From the NCBI RefSeq assembly GCF_007828215.1, contig NZ_VIUE01000020.1, positions 1 to 64,000 of the forward strand: a stretch of 64,000 nucleotides of DNA, read 5' to 3'. Position 1 is the stretch's first letter; each line of letters begins with the position of its first letter. Below the pieces are notes generated by a model. It ran no database searches. It worked only from the letters and a program-made list of their open reading frames with translations, and was not told the DNA's origin. Source of the stretch: Pseudomonas sp. SJZ074. Its GTDB lineage: Bacteria > Pseudomonadota > Gammaproteobacteria > Pseudomonadales > Pseudomonadaceae. Shown here one piece after another: positions 15,974 to 23,929 of the stretch. Position numbers and translations under genes: made by a program.

Positions 15974-16939
15974 TTATTCGGTGAAGTTCATGCCATGTTT
16001 GGCCTTGGTGGTCTTCACCGCCTCCAGCACCGCCAGCAGGCAGTCGTCACGATAGCGCTCCAGCGCCGCAATGCTGTGGCTGCCCAACTGATCGCTGGTG
16101 CCTTCCACCACGTCGTCGATCAACTTCTCAGTCAGTTCCGGTGCCGGTAGGTAGGTCCACGGCAGTTGCAATGCCGGGCCGAACTGGGCCATGAAATGAC
16201 GCATCCCGGCATCGCCGCCGGCCAGGGTGTACGTCAGGAACGTACCCATGAACGACCAGCGCAGCCCGGCACCGAAGCGGATGGCGTCATCGATTTCGCC
16301 GGTGGTCGCCACGCCGTCGTTGACCAGGTGCAATGCTTCGCGCCAGAGCGCTTCAAGCAGGCGGTCAGCGATGAAACCGGGTACTTCCTTGCGCACGTGC
16401 AGGGGGCGCATGCCGAGCGATTCATAGACCTGCATGGCGGCCTGGATGGCTTCTGGCGCGGTGTTCTTGCCACCGACCACTTCCACCAGTGGCAGCAGGT
16501 ACACCGGGTTGAACGGGTGGCCGACCACGCAGCGCTCGGGATGAGTGGAACCTTCGTAGAACTCGCTCGGCAGCAAGCCTGAGGTGCTGGAGCCGATCAA
16601 CGCGCCCGGCTTGGCGGCGGCGCTGATCCGGCTGTGCAGATCGAGTTTGAGTTCCAGGCGCTCGGGGGCGCTTTCCTGGATGAAGTCGGCATCGCGTACA
16701 CACTCCTCGATGGTCGCGACAAAACGTAGCCGGTCCTGGGAGGCGCCAGGCGCCAGGCCTTGCTTCTCCAGTGCGCCCCAGGCACTGGCGACGCGTTTGC
16801 GCAGCGCTGCCTCGGCACCCGGTGCCGGGTCCCAGGCCACGACGTCCAGGCCGTGGGCCAGGGCTCGGCTGACCCAGCCGCTGCCGATGACGCCACTGCC
16901 CAGGGCGGCGAAGGTCTTGATGTCGGTGATAAAGCTCAT
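15974..16939 (-). CDS. cdhA: L-carnitine dehydrogenase CdhA
   Basis: A 321-residue member of the 3-hydroxyacyl-CoA dehydrogenase superfamily that oxidises L-carnitine to 3-dehydrocarnitine with NAD. The Rossmann motif is FAALGSGVIGSGWVSRALAHG, followed by DVVAWDPAPG. The catalytic HPFNPVYLLPLVEVVGG and the serine-rich IGSSTSGLLPSEF are typical. The start at 16939 (MSFITDIKTF) is chosen because it gives the family's usual 321 residues and leaves out an N-terminal run that is only translated REP sequence. Confidence 0.94.
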   Translation of the reverse strand: MSFITDIKTFAALGSGVIGSGWVSRALAHGLDVVAWDPAPGAEAALRKRVASAWGALEKQGLAPGASQDRLRFVATIEECVRDADFIQESAPERLELKLDLHSRISAAAKPGALIGSSTSGLLPSEFYEGSTHPERCVVGHPFNPVYLLPLVEVVGGKNTAPEAIQAAMQVYESLGMRPLHVRKEVPGFIADRLLEALWREALHLVNDGVATTGEIDDAIRFGAGLRWSFMGTFLTYTLAGGDAGMRHFMAQFGPALQLPWTYLPAPELTEKLIDDVVEGTSDQLGSHSIAALERYRDDCLLAVLEAVKTTKAKHGMNFTE

Positions 16940-16970
16940 GGTGGTTTCCTGAATAGTTCGGTGAGCCAAT

Positions 16971-17063
16971 TGTGGGAGCGGGCTTGCTCGCGAAGGGGCC
17001 GGTACATCCAATGGCTATCTCGTGAACGGAACACCGTCTTCGCGAGCAAGCCCGCTCCCACAT
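16971..17063. repeat. REPIN between cdhC and cdhA
   Basis: An inverted pair of the 23-base GTGGGAGCGGGCTTGCTCGCGAA REP, with about 45 bases between arms, inside the operon. Confidence 0.85.
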
Positions 17064-17120
17064 TTGTTCTGTAGCGTACAAAAATCTGGGTTTTCAGTAG
17101 GTGTGATGTACAAGCTCGGT

Positions 17121-18008
17121 TCAGCTACGCTTGACTAACCCCATCTTCTTGCGGCCTTCGGCGGGCGTGAGCACGCGGGCACCGAGGCGGCTGAGAATCT
17201 CGCCAGCGCGCTCCACCAGTTGGCCGTTGGTGGCGAGCACGCCCTTGTCCAGCCACAGGTTGTCTTCCAGGCCGACCCGCACGTTGCCGCCGAGCAGCAC
17301 CGCCTGGGCCGCCATCGGCATTTGCATGCGGCCGATGCCGAAGCCGGCCCACACCGCGTCTGCCGGCAGGTTGTCGACCATGGCCTTCATGGTGGTGGTG
17401 TCGGCCGGTGCGCCCCATGGGATGCCCAGGCAGAGCTGGAACAGTGGGTTGTCCAGCAGGCCTTCTTTGATCATCTGCTTGGCGAACCACAGATGGCCGG
17501 TGTCGAAGATTTCCAGCTCGGCTTTGACCCCCAGCTCGGTGATGCGCCTGGCCCCGGCCCGCAGCTGCGCCGGGGTCGAGACGTAAATGGTGTCACCGTC
17601 GCCGAAATTCAGGGTGCCGCAGTCCAGGGTGCAGATTTCCGGCAGCAGTTCTTCGACGTGGGCCAGGCGGGTCAGCGGGCCAACCAGGTCGGTGTTGGGA
17701 CCGAACTCCATCGGCCGTTCGCCGGGCCCGATCTCCAGGTCGCCGCCCATGCCGGCGGTGAGGTTGACAATGATGTCCACGTCCGCCTCGCGGATGCGTT
17801 CCATCACTTCGCGATACAGCGCCACGTCGCGGCTGAACTTGCCGGTCTGCGGGTCGCGGACGTGGCAATGGACCACCGTGGCCCCGGCCTTGGCGGCTTC
17901 CACGGCGGCTTCGGCGATCTGTTTCGGCGTGACCGGTACGTGAGGGCTCTTGGCGGTGGTGTCGCCAGCACCGGTGAGTGCGCAGGTGATGATGACGTCG
18001 TGGTTCAT
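17121..18008 (-). CDS. cdhC: 3-dehydrocarnitine cleavage enzyme (BKACE family)
   Basis: A 295-residue beta-keto acid cleavage enzyme. It is expected to condense 3-dehydrocarnitine with acetyl-CoA to give acetoacetate and betainyl-CoA. The zinc site is seen in TVVHCHVRDPQTGKFS and the family N-terminus in DVIITCALTGAGDT. The segment DIIVNLTAGMGGDLEIGPGERP follows, and LGGNVRVGLEDNLWLDKG near the C-terminus is the family's conserved acidic patch. It sits between caiX and cdhA. Confidence 0.93.
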   Translation of the reverse strand: MNHDVIITCALTGAGDTTAKSPHVPVTPKQIAEAAVEAAKAGATVVHCHVRDPQTGKFSRDVALYREVMERIREADVDIIVNLTAGMGGDLEIGPGERPMEFGPNTDLVGPLTRLAHVEELLPEICTLDCGTLNFGDGDTIYVSTPAQLRAGARRITELGVKAELEIFDTGHLWFAKQMIKEGLLDNPLFQLCLGIPWGAPADTTTMKAMVDNLPADAVWAGFGIGRMQMPMAAQAVLLGGNVRVGLEDNLWLDKGVLATNGQLVERAGEILSRLGARVLTPAEGRKKMGLVKRS

Positions 18009-18080
18009 GGTGCGGTTTCCTTCAGGCGTAGTGAGTCACTGCGCAGCCAGTCGGGTGCTGCGCAGAGGGATAACGTTCGA

Positions 18081-19031
18081 TCAGTTACTGGTCAGTTTCA
18101 GGTTGTCGGCGGCCGGCTTGCCGTCGAAGGTGGTCACGCCTTCGAGCCAGCGCTGCTTGTCCTGGGGGTGGTCCTTGAGCCATTGCCGGGCCGATTCGAG
18201 CGGGTCCTTGTGATCCAGCAGTGGCTGCATCATCTTGCTCTCGTCCTTGGCACTGAAGGTCAGGTTGCTCAGTAGCCGGCTGACGTTCGGGCATTGTTCG
18301 GCGTAGTTCGGTGCGGTGACGGTCCATACGGTGGCCATGCCTTCATTCGGGCCGAGGGCGTCTTGGCTGCCGGTGAGGTAGGTCATCTGTACGTTAACGT
18401 TCATCGGGTGCGGCGCCCAACCGAAGAACACCACGGCTTCCTTGCGCCGCACGGCACGGTCCACGGCGGCGAGCATGCCGGCCTCGCTGGACTCCACCAG
18501 TTGGAACTTGCCCAGGCCGAACTGGTTCTTGGCGATCATTGCCTTGATCTGAGTATTGGCGCCGGAGCCGGGTTCGATGCCATAGATCTTGCCGCCCAGT
18601 TCCTTCTCGAACTTGGCGATGTCGGCGAAGGTCTTCAGGCCCTTGTCGGCCAGGTAAGTCGGCACCGCCAGGGTGGCGCGGGCGTCCTTCAGGCTGGGTT
18701 GCTCCAGTACCTTCACCTGCTTGGCCTCGACGAACGGCGTGATGGTCTGGGTCATCAGCGGGTTCCAGTAGCCCAGGAACAGGTCCAGGCGCTGGTCGCG
18801 GATGCCGGCGAAGATGATTTGCTGGGAGGCGCTGGTTTGCTTGGTCTGGTAGCCGAGACCGTCGAGCATCACCTGGGTCAGGGCGCTGGTGGCGATGACG
18901 TCGGTCCAGTTGACCACGCCCAGGCGCACGTTCTGGCACGCTGCCGGTTCGGCGGCCAGGGTGGCGGAGCTCATGCCCAGGAAGGTGGTACCGCTGAGTG
19001 CAAGAACGCAGGAGCTGATCAGTCGTTTCAT
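18081..19031 (-). CDS. caiX: Carnitine-binding periplasmic protein
   Basis: A 316-residue OpuAC-type binding protein with a signal peptide (MKRLISSCVLALSGTTFLGMSSATLAAEPAACQ). Mature segments VVNWTDVIATSALTQVMLDGLGYQTKQ, IYGIEPGSGANTQIKAMI and VVFFGWAPHPMNVNVQMTYL mirror CbcX. It is first in the carnitine operon. No permease or ATPase lies next to it, so it probably delivers carnitine to the CbcWV core, as reported for P. aeruginosa CaiX (recalled). Confidence 0.92.
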   Translation of the reverse strand: MKRLISSCVLALSGTTFLGMSSATLAAEPAACQNVRLGVVNWTDVIATSALTQVMLDGLGYQTKQTSASQQIIFAGIRDQRLDLFLGYWNPLMTQTITPFVEAKQVKVLEQPSLKDARATLAVPTYLADKGLKTFADIAKFEKELGGKIYGIEPGSGANTQIKAMIAKNQFGLGKFQLVESSEAGMLAAVDRAVRRKEAVVFFGWAPHPMNVNVQMTYLTGSQDALGPNEGMATVWTVTAPNYAEQCPNVSRLLSNLTFSAKDESKMMQPLLDHKDPLESARQWLKDHPQDKQRWLEGVTTFDGKPAADNLKLTSN

Positions 19032-19118
19032 GTCGGGTTCCTCGGCAGCTTATTGTTATGGGTTCCGGCGTCTGCGCGCCGGTGATGCCAAGTTACGCAG
19101 CCGGCCCTTTCGCAAAAC

Positions 19119-19153
19119 GCACTGCGGCGACCCGCACTTGCACTGCGGCGACC
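19119..19153 (-). promoter_or_regulatory. CdhR operator: perfect 14-bp direct repeat, 21-bp spacing
   Basis: GCACTGCGGCGACC occurs at 19119-19132 and again, identically, at 19140-19153, an exact 21-bp period. It lies between the divergent caiX and cdhR, about 90 bp upstream of the caiX start. Two identical half-sites two turns apart is the pattern for an AraC-family activator, and CdhR is the neighbouring gene. Confidence 0.8.
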
Positions 19154-19216
19154 TCTTGAACGGCCCCGGCAAGTGGCGTATCAAGATCTCCACGCTGCCC
19201 GTCGACCGAGTGCGCC

Positions 19217-20158
19217 ATGTCCCAGGACTTCTATTTCTTGCTGATGCCGGGTTTTTCGGCCATCGGCTTCATTTCGGCCATCGAGCCGTTGCGGGTAGCC
19301 AATCGCTTTCGCGGTGAACTGTACCGCTGGCATGTGTTGAGTGCCGATGGCGGTGCGGTCCTGGCCAGCAACGGCATGTCGGTCAACGCCGATGCTGCGC
19401 TGGAGCCGTTGAAGAAAGGCGCGACGTTGTGGGTGGTGGCGGGGTTCGAACCGCTGAAATTCGCCACGCCGGCGTTGGAGCGCTGGTTGCATCGACTGGA
19501 CAAGGAGGGCGTGACCCTCGGCGGCATCGATACGGGCAGTGTGGTTCTGGCCGACGCGGGGTTGCTGGAAGGGCACCGGGTCACCCTTCACTGGGAGGCC
19601 ATCGAGGCGTTCAAGGAGTCTTATCCACAGCTCAGCGTGACCCAGGAGCTTTTCGAAATCGATCGTCGCCGCATCACCTGTGCCGGGGGCACTGCTTCCA
19701 TCGATCTCATGCTGGACCTGATCGGCCAGGCCCATGGCGCGGACCTGGCGATTCAGGTCAGCGAACAATTCGTGCTCGGCCGCATCCGCCCGCGCAAGGA
19801 TCACCAGCGCATGGAGATTGCCAGCCGCTACGGCATCCGCAACAAAAAGCTGGTGCATGTCATTGGTGAGATGGAAACCCACAGCGAACCGCCCCTGAGC
19901 ACCCTTGAGCTGGCCGAATCCATCGGTGTCACCCGGCGCCAGCTCGAGCGGCTGTTCCGCCTGCACCTGAACGACACGCCCAGCAACTTCTACCTGCGCC
20001 TGCGTCTGGAAAAGGCCCGGCAACTGCTGCGCCAGACCGACATGAGCGTGCTGGAAGTGAGCATAGCCTGCGGATTCGAGTCACCGTCGTACTTCACCCG
20101 CAGTTATCGGGCGAGGTTCGAGCGGTGTCCTCGGGAGGATCGGCGCAAGGTGGTCTGA
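19217..20158 (+). CDS. cdhR: Carnitine-responsive activator CdhR
   Basis: A 313-residue AraC-family regulator with an N-terminal GATase1-like sensing domain (FLLMPGFSAIGFISAIEPLRVANRFRGELYRW) and a C-terminal double HTH (LSTLELAESIGVTRRQLERLFRLHL, and MSVLEVSIACGFESPSYFTRSYRARF). In the elbow position, where GbdR has AVCTGS, it has GGIDTGSVVLADAG, so no cysteine is present. It is divergent from caiX and paralogous to gbdR. In P. aeruginosa CdhR activates the carnitine operon. Confidence 0.92.
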   Translation: MSQDFYFLLMPGFSAIGFISAIEPLRVANRFRGELYRWHVLSADGGAVLASNGMSVNADAALEPLKKGATLWVVAGFEPLKFATPALERWLHRLDKEGVTLGGIDTGSVVLADAGLLEGHRVTLHWEAIEAFKESYPQLSVTQELFEIDRRRITCAGGTASIDLMLDLIGQAHGADLAIQVSEQFVLGRIRPRKDHQRMEIASRYGIRNKKLVHVIGEMETHSEPPLSTLELAESIGVTRRQLERLFRLHLNDTPSNFYLRLRLEKARQLLRQTDMSVLEVSIACGFESPSYFTRSYRARFERCPREDRRKVV

Positions 20159-20190
20159 TGGCCGAACAAAGGGCCTGTGGGAGCGAGGCA

Positions 20191-20607
20191 TTATTGTTTC
20201 ATCAACGCCGCACACGCCGCCTTGTACGCCTCATGCTGATACTTGTTCAGCGTCGCCGGCAAAGCGAAGTCATGTTTCTTGCTCTGTGCATTGATGGTCT
20301 GTGGCGAAAGCAGGGTCACTTCGCAGCCTTCCAGCAACTGGAAAATCCCTTCGATCTTGAACGTTGTGGGGCCGCCGGCGAATTCGCCCTTCTTGCTGCG
20401 TTTCTTGATGGCGATGCGTTCGATGCCGTTCTCCAGCACAAACGCCCGTACTTGAGCAGCGAACGCTTTGACGTTGGCGGCCTCGTCATCCTCGTCCAGG
20501 GTGATTTTCTTGGTATTGAGCGCGACGTGGCTCAAGGCCTGTTGATCCAGTGAAGCGACGGCGATGATTGCTTCGCTGCCTTTGATTTCAATGCCGCAGA
20601 TAATCAT
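20191..20607 (-). CDS. DUF3010 family protein
   Basis: A 138-residue soluble protein starting MIICGIEIKGSEAIIAVASLD, a pattern typical of DUF3010 with an RNase H-like first strand. The start at 20607 is chosen over an upstream in-frame ATG because it begins at the family N-terminus. The lysine-rich IAIKKRSKKGEFAGGPTTFKIEG and the ending YKAACAAL are also family-like. The function is unknown. It is convergent with cdhR. Confidence 0.8.
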   Translation of the reverse strand: MIICGIEIKGSEAIIAVASLDQQALSHVALNTKKITLDEDDEAANVKAFAAQVRAFVLENGIERIAIKKRSKKGEFAGGPTTFKIEGIFQLLEGCEVTLLSPQTINAQSKKHDFALPATLNKYQHEAYKAACAALMKQ

Positions 20608-20682
20608 TCGAACCTTCGGGATTTGGATATGAGGCTCAAGTCTATCCACATCGAAGCCAGGAGACGTGGTGATTTTGTTGCC

Positions 20683-21459
20683 TCAGTCCATGGTCTTGCG
20701 CAGGTCCAGCATGATTTTGTCGAAGTAGTCGACCCGGATGACGCCGAAGCGGGGGTACTCGAAGTCCAGGATCACATACAACACGCAGACCATGACCGCC
20801 GCGTAGCCCAGGCTGTGCAGCCAGTGACGCTGCGCCGTACCGGCCATGCCGTAGCCGATCAGCACGGCACTGACCAGGGTCATGGTCACCAGCATCAGGT
20901 AGATGATCAGTGGTGGGTGGGTTTCGTGGGCCACGGCGCGGGTGGTGGTGATGTCGATCATTTCATTCTGCGCCTGCAGCGCACTGACCCCCAGGGTCGG
21001 CGTGGGCATCTGCTGCAGGGCGGCGACCGTGCGTTTCCAGATGGTTCGCTGCAACTCATTGGCCCGGTCATGGGCGGTTTCGTCGATCTCGTCCTCGCGC
21101 AAGTCGCGGTAGTAGTCGATCCGGGCGTCGACATAATCCCTGAAAACCTGGCGCACCGCCGGTTGCTCGCTGGCCGGCAGCAGGTCCAGACGCAGCCAGG
21201 CGGTGCCCATGGCGTTGGTTTCGGCAACGATCAAGGCTCGCCGCTGATCCAGGCGCGAGGCCGCACCGGAGAAGGTAAAGGCAATCAACAGTGCCAACAG
21301 GCCGAACACCGCGCCCTCAATAGCCCCGATGCCCTGGCGGGCGCCCTCGGGATCCAGGGTCAGATGGCGATTGCCGATCCGGCGACCGGCCTCGATGCCC
21401 AGCACGATGGCGATGAAAATGGCCAGGCCGTAGAGGGGCAGGACGGTGAGCGCATGCAT
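20683..21459 (-). CDS. DUF4239-like membrane protein
   Basis: A 258-residue inner-membrane protein. There are two N-terminal hydrophobic segments (LPLYGLAIFIAIVLGIEAG, and IEGAVFGLLALLIAFTFSGAASRLDQRR) and two near the C-terminus (IIYLMLVTMTLVSAVLIGYGMAG, and LGYAAVMVCVLYVILDFEYPRFGVIRVD). The FSGAASRLDQRRALIVAETNAMGTAWLRLDLLP stretch and the EYPR motif are typical of the bestrophin-like DUF4239 group. A 13-bp perfect palindrome lies 55 bp upstream of the start. Function unknown. Confidence 0.75.
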   Translation of the reverse strand: MHALTVLPLYGLAIFIAIVLGIEAGRRIGNRHLTLDPEGARQGIGAIEGAVFGLLALLIAFTFSGAASRLDQRRALIVAETNAMGTAWLRLDLLPASEQPAVRQVFRDYVDARIDYYRDLREDEIDETAHDRANELQRTIWKRTVAALQQMPTPTLGVSALQAQNEMIDITTTRAVAHETHPPLIIYLMLVTMTLVSAVLIGYGMAGTAQRHWLHSLGYAAVMVCVLYVILDFEYPRFGVIRVDYFDKIMLDLRKTMD

Positions 21460-21513
21460 TCGAGAATCCCCGCAAGGCGAAGCGTGGGCTCATCCTAGGA
21501 TTCTCGTTGTGAT

Positions 21514-21543
21514 CCGCCTACTGTCAGAGTTGACAGTAGGCGG
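21514..21543 (-). promoter_or_regulatory. Palindrome CTGTCA-N4-TGACAG upstream of the DUF4239-like gene
   Basis: CCGCCTACTGTCA (21514-21526) and TGACAGTAGGCGG (21531-21543) form a perfect 13-bp inverted repeat around a 4-base loop. The same CTACTGTCA-N4-TGACAG core recurs at 54010 and 55240, each time 54-59 bases upstream of a minus-strand start codon. A (T/C)TGACA -35-like hexamer lies inside it. It could be an operator overlapping the promoter. Confidence 0.55.
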
Positions 21544-21559
21544 GAGTGACGCCTCTGGG

Positions 21560-21961
21560 TCACTCCTGTCCGATTGACTCCAAAAACTCCGACCGATCAT
21601 CGCTCACCTGGGCCATGCAGTCGTTTTCAGCGATCTTGTACGCTTCGCTGCCCGGTTTGGCCGGAAAGGCGGCGATGGCGCAGTCGGCGTCGCGCTGCTT
21701 CTGCCACAGTTGCTGGGCGGCCTTGATCTTGGCGGTGATGTCGTTGAGCTGGGCCTTGTCGCTGCCGTAACGGGTCTGCAGGCGTTCGTTGAGGCTTTGC
21801 AGGTTTTCGCTCAGCAGCTGTTCGGCGGCCGTCTTGCCGTAGGCGGAGCAGGCGAGGGTCTGGACGTCGTTTTCGACGGCGTCGCAGGGGTTCTGTTCGG
21901 TGTCTTCGGTCGCGTGGGCGACGGTGCTGATCAATGCCAAAGCCAGGAAGATTGATTTCAT
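21560..21961 (-). CDS. Secreted LprI-like protein (DUF1311)
   Basis: A 133-residue exported protein with the signal peptide MKSIFLALALISTVAHA. The mature part has the LprI/DUF1311 pattern: paired cysteines and the motif LQTRYGSDKAQLNDITAKIKAAQQLWQKQRDADC with the W-x(3)-RD-x-DC signature. It would act in the periplasm; some relatives inhibit lysozyme. The start at 21961 is chosen because it gives the signal peptide, whereas the upstream in-frame ATG adds a non-coding-like arginine-rich run. Confidence 0.8.
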   Translation of the reverse strand: MKSIFLALALISTVAHATEDTEQNPCDAVENDVQTLACSAYGKTAAEQLLSENLQSLNERLQTRYGSDKAQLNDITAKIKAAQQLWQKQRDADCAIAAFPAKPGSEAYKIAENDCMAQVSDDRSEFLESIGQE

Positions 21962-22195
21962 TGCGTTGCCGCTCAAGTCCAGTGAAAACCAGTGATGCAG
22001 CGGATTCTGGCGCAAGCGCCGGGCAAAGAACAGACGGCGAGGGTGGGCCTCGCGCAGCCCTTTGTCGCGGATTGACGCTTTCGGCAATTCCCCTGTCGTT
22101 TTTGCACCGGGTCGCCACGGCCCTCAGGCATATGCTGGCCCCAAAGCGCCGGCAGACGATTCGGCGCATGAAATCCGATAAAAGGGGACTGCCTG

Positions 22196-23173
22196 ATGAG
22201 CCCAGCCGAATTGCACGCCGACAGCATCGTTATCGACGGGCTGATCATTGCCAAATGGAACCGCGAACTGTTCGAAGACATGCGCAAGGGCGGCCTGACC
22301 GCAGCCAACTGCACCGTGTCGGTATGGGAAGGCTTCCAGGCCACCATCAACAACATCGCAGCCAGCCAGAAACTGATCCGTGAAAACAGCGACCTGGTGA
22401 TCCCGGTGAAAACCACCGCCGACATCCGCCTCGCCAAGGAGCAGGGCAAGACCGGCATCATCTTCGGCTTCCAGAACGCCCACGCCTTCGAAGACCAGCT
22501 CGGCTATGTCGAGATCTTCAAGCAGCTCGGTGTCGGTGTGGTGCAGATGTGCTACAACACCCAGAACCTGGTGGGCACCGGCTGCTACGAGCGCGACGGC
22601 GGCCTGTCGGGCTTCGGTCGTGAAATCGTCGCCGAGATGAACCGTGTCGGCATCATGTGCGACCTGTCCCACGTCGGTTCCAAGACCTCCGAAGAGGTCA
22701 TCCTCGAGTCGAAGAAGCCGGTCTGCTATTCCCACTGCCTGCCGTCCGGCCTGAAAGAGCACCCGCGCAACAAGTCCGATGAAGAACTGAAATTCATCGC
22801 TGATCATGGCGGTTTCGTCGGCGTGACCATGTTCGCGCCGTTTTTGGCCAAGGGCATCGATTCGACCATCGACGATTACGCCGAAGCCATCGAATACACC
22901 ATGAACATCGTTGGCGAGGACGCCATTGGTATCGGTACCGACTTCACCCAGGGCCACGATCAGGCGTTCTTCGAAATGCTGACCCACGACAAGGGCTACG
23001 CCCGTCGTCTGACCAACTTCGGCAAGATCATCAACCCCCTGGGCATCCGCACCGTGGGCGAGTTCCCGAACCTCACCGAGACGCTGCTCAAGCGCGGTCA
23101 CTCCGAGCGGGTGGTACGCAAGATCATGGGTGAGAACTGGGTGAACGTTCTGAAGGACGTCTGGGGCGAGTGA
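22196..23173 (+). CDS. M19-type dipeptidase homologue with lost metal ligands
   Basis: A 325-residue renal-dipeptidase-like amidohydrolase at the head of the dimethylglycine block, the place of PA5396 (recalled). The TIM-barrel landmarks GIMCDLSHVGSKT and KPVCYSHCLPSGL keep two zinc histidines, and GIGTDFTQGHD is the usual late motif. However, the first strand reads IVIDGLIIAKWNRE with no H-x-D pair, and the bridging glutamate position reads GFQNAH (Gln near residue 93). It therefore seems unable to build a normal binuclear zinc site. GGGGA lies upstream of the ATG. Its role in betaine breakdown is unknown. Confidence 0.8.
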   Translation: MSPAELHADSIVIDGLIIAKWNRELFEDMRKGGLTAANCTVSVWEGFQATINNIAASQKLIRENSDLVIPVKTTADIRLAKEQGKTGIIFGFQNAHAFEDQLGYVEIFKQLGVGVVQMCYNTQNLVGTGCYERDGGLSGFGREIVAEMNRVGIMCDLSHVGSKTSEEVILESKKPVCYSHCLPSGLKEHPRNKSDEELKFIADHGGFVGVTMFAPFLAKGIDSTIDDYAEAIEYTMNIVGEDAIGIGTDFTQGHDQAFFEMLTHDKGYARRLTNFGKIINPLGIRTVGEFPNLTETLLKRGHSERVVRKIMGENWVNVLKDVWGE

Positions 23174-23383
23174 ATACCTCTGGAGCCTACTGCGCTCGCC
23201 GATAGCTGCGTCAGGTCCTCGCGCCAAGCTCGCCGTACATGCGTACTGTCTCGCTTGTCGCTCCGGTCCTTCCTTGCTCTCGACGTGCTCGCTACGGCTC
23301 CAAAGGCATTCACACAGCTTTTTATAAGAGCAGAAGCAAACGCTTCGCTCAGTAACGATTACGAATTCTGGAGTCAAGTTTTC
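23174..23383. other. Unexplained structured spacer between dipeptidase and V4R genes
   Basis: A 210-bp spacer with no reading frame. TGGAGCC near 23181 and GGCTCCA near 23296 can pair across about 115 bases, and the inner part is rich in short CTCGC/GCTCG words that allow further pairing. It is unlike the REP families in the window. A ribosome-binding GGAG at 23370 precedes the next gene. Confidence 0.4.
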
Positions 23384-23914
23384 ATGGCCAAAATCGCCCC
23401 TCAACTGCCTATCGAAGTCGACAGCGAAACCGGTGTCTGGACCTCCGACGCCCTGCCGATGCTCTACGTGCCGCGTCACTTCTTCGTCAACAACCACATG
23501 GGTATCGAAGAAGTGCTGGGCGCCGACGCCTACGCCGAGATCCTCTACAAGGCCGGCTACAAATCCGCCTGGCACTGGTGTGAAAAAGAAGCCGAATGCC
23601 ACGGCCTGGAAGGCGTCGCGGTGTTCGAACACTACATGAAGCGCCTGTCGCAACGTGGTTGGGGCCTGTTCAAGATCCAGGACATCGACCTCGACAAAGG
23701 CACCTGCAGCGTCAAGCTCGAACACTCGGCGTTCGTCTACGTGTACGGCAAGGTCGGACGCAAGGTCGACTACATGTTCACCGGCTGGTTCGCCGGTGCT
23801 ATGGACCAGATCCTCGCTGCCCGCGGCAGTTCGATCCGTACCGTGGCCGAGCAGGTCTACGGTGGTTCCGAAGAAGGCCACGACGACGGCCTGTTCATCG
23901 TCAAGCCGTTGTAA
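23384..23914 (+). CDS. V4R-domain protein of the dimethylglycine block
   Basis: A 176-residue protein starting MAKIAPQLPIEVDSETGVW; the start is fixed by GGAG 11 bases upstream and by the family N-terminus. The C-terminal half resembles the 4-vinyl-reductase (V4R) small-molecule-binding fold (LEHSAFVYVYGKVGRKVDYMFTGWFAGAMDQILA). It holds the position of PA5397 directly ahead of dgcA, separated by 15 bases, so it should be co-transcribed. No catalytic role is known to me; it may bind a substrate or chaperone DgcA (inference). Confidence 0.78.
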   Translation: MAKIAPQLPIEVDSETGVWTSDALPMLYVPRHFFVNNHMGIEEVLGADAYAEILYKAGYKSAWHWCEKEAECHGLEGVAVFEHYMKRLSQRGWGLFKIQDIDLDKGTCSVKLEHSAFVYVYGKVGRKVDYMFTGWFAGAMDQILAARGSSIRTVAEQVYGGSEEGHDDGLFIVKPL

Positions 23915-23929
23915 GTCGAGGATTGCGCC

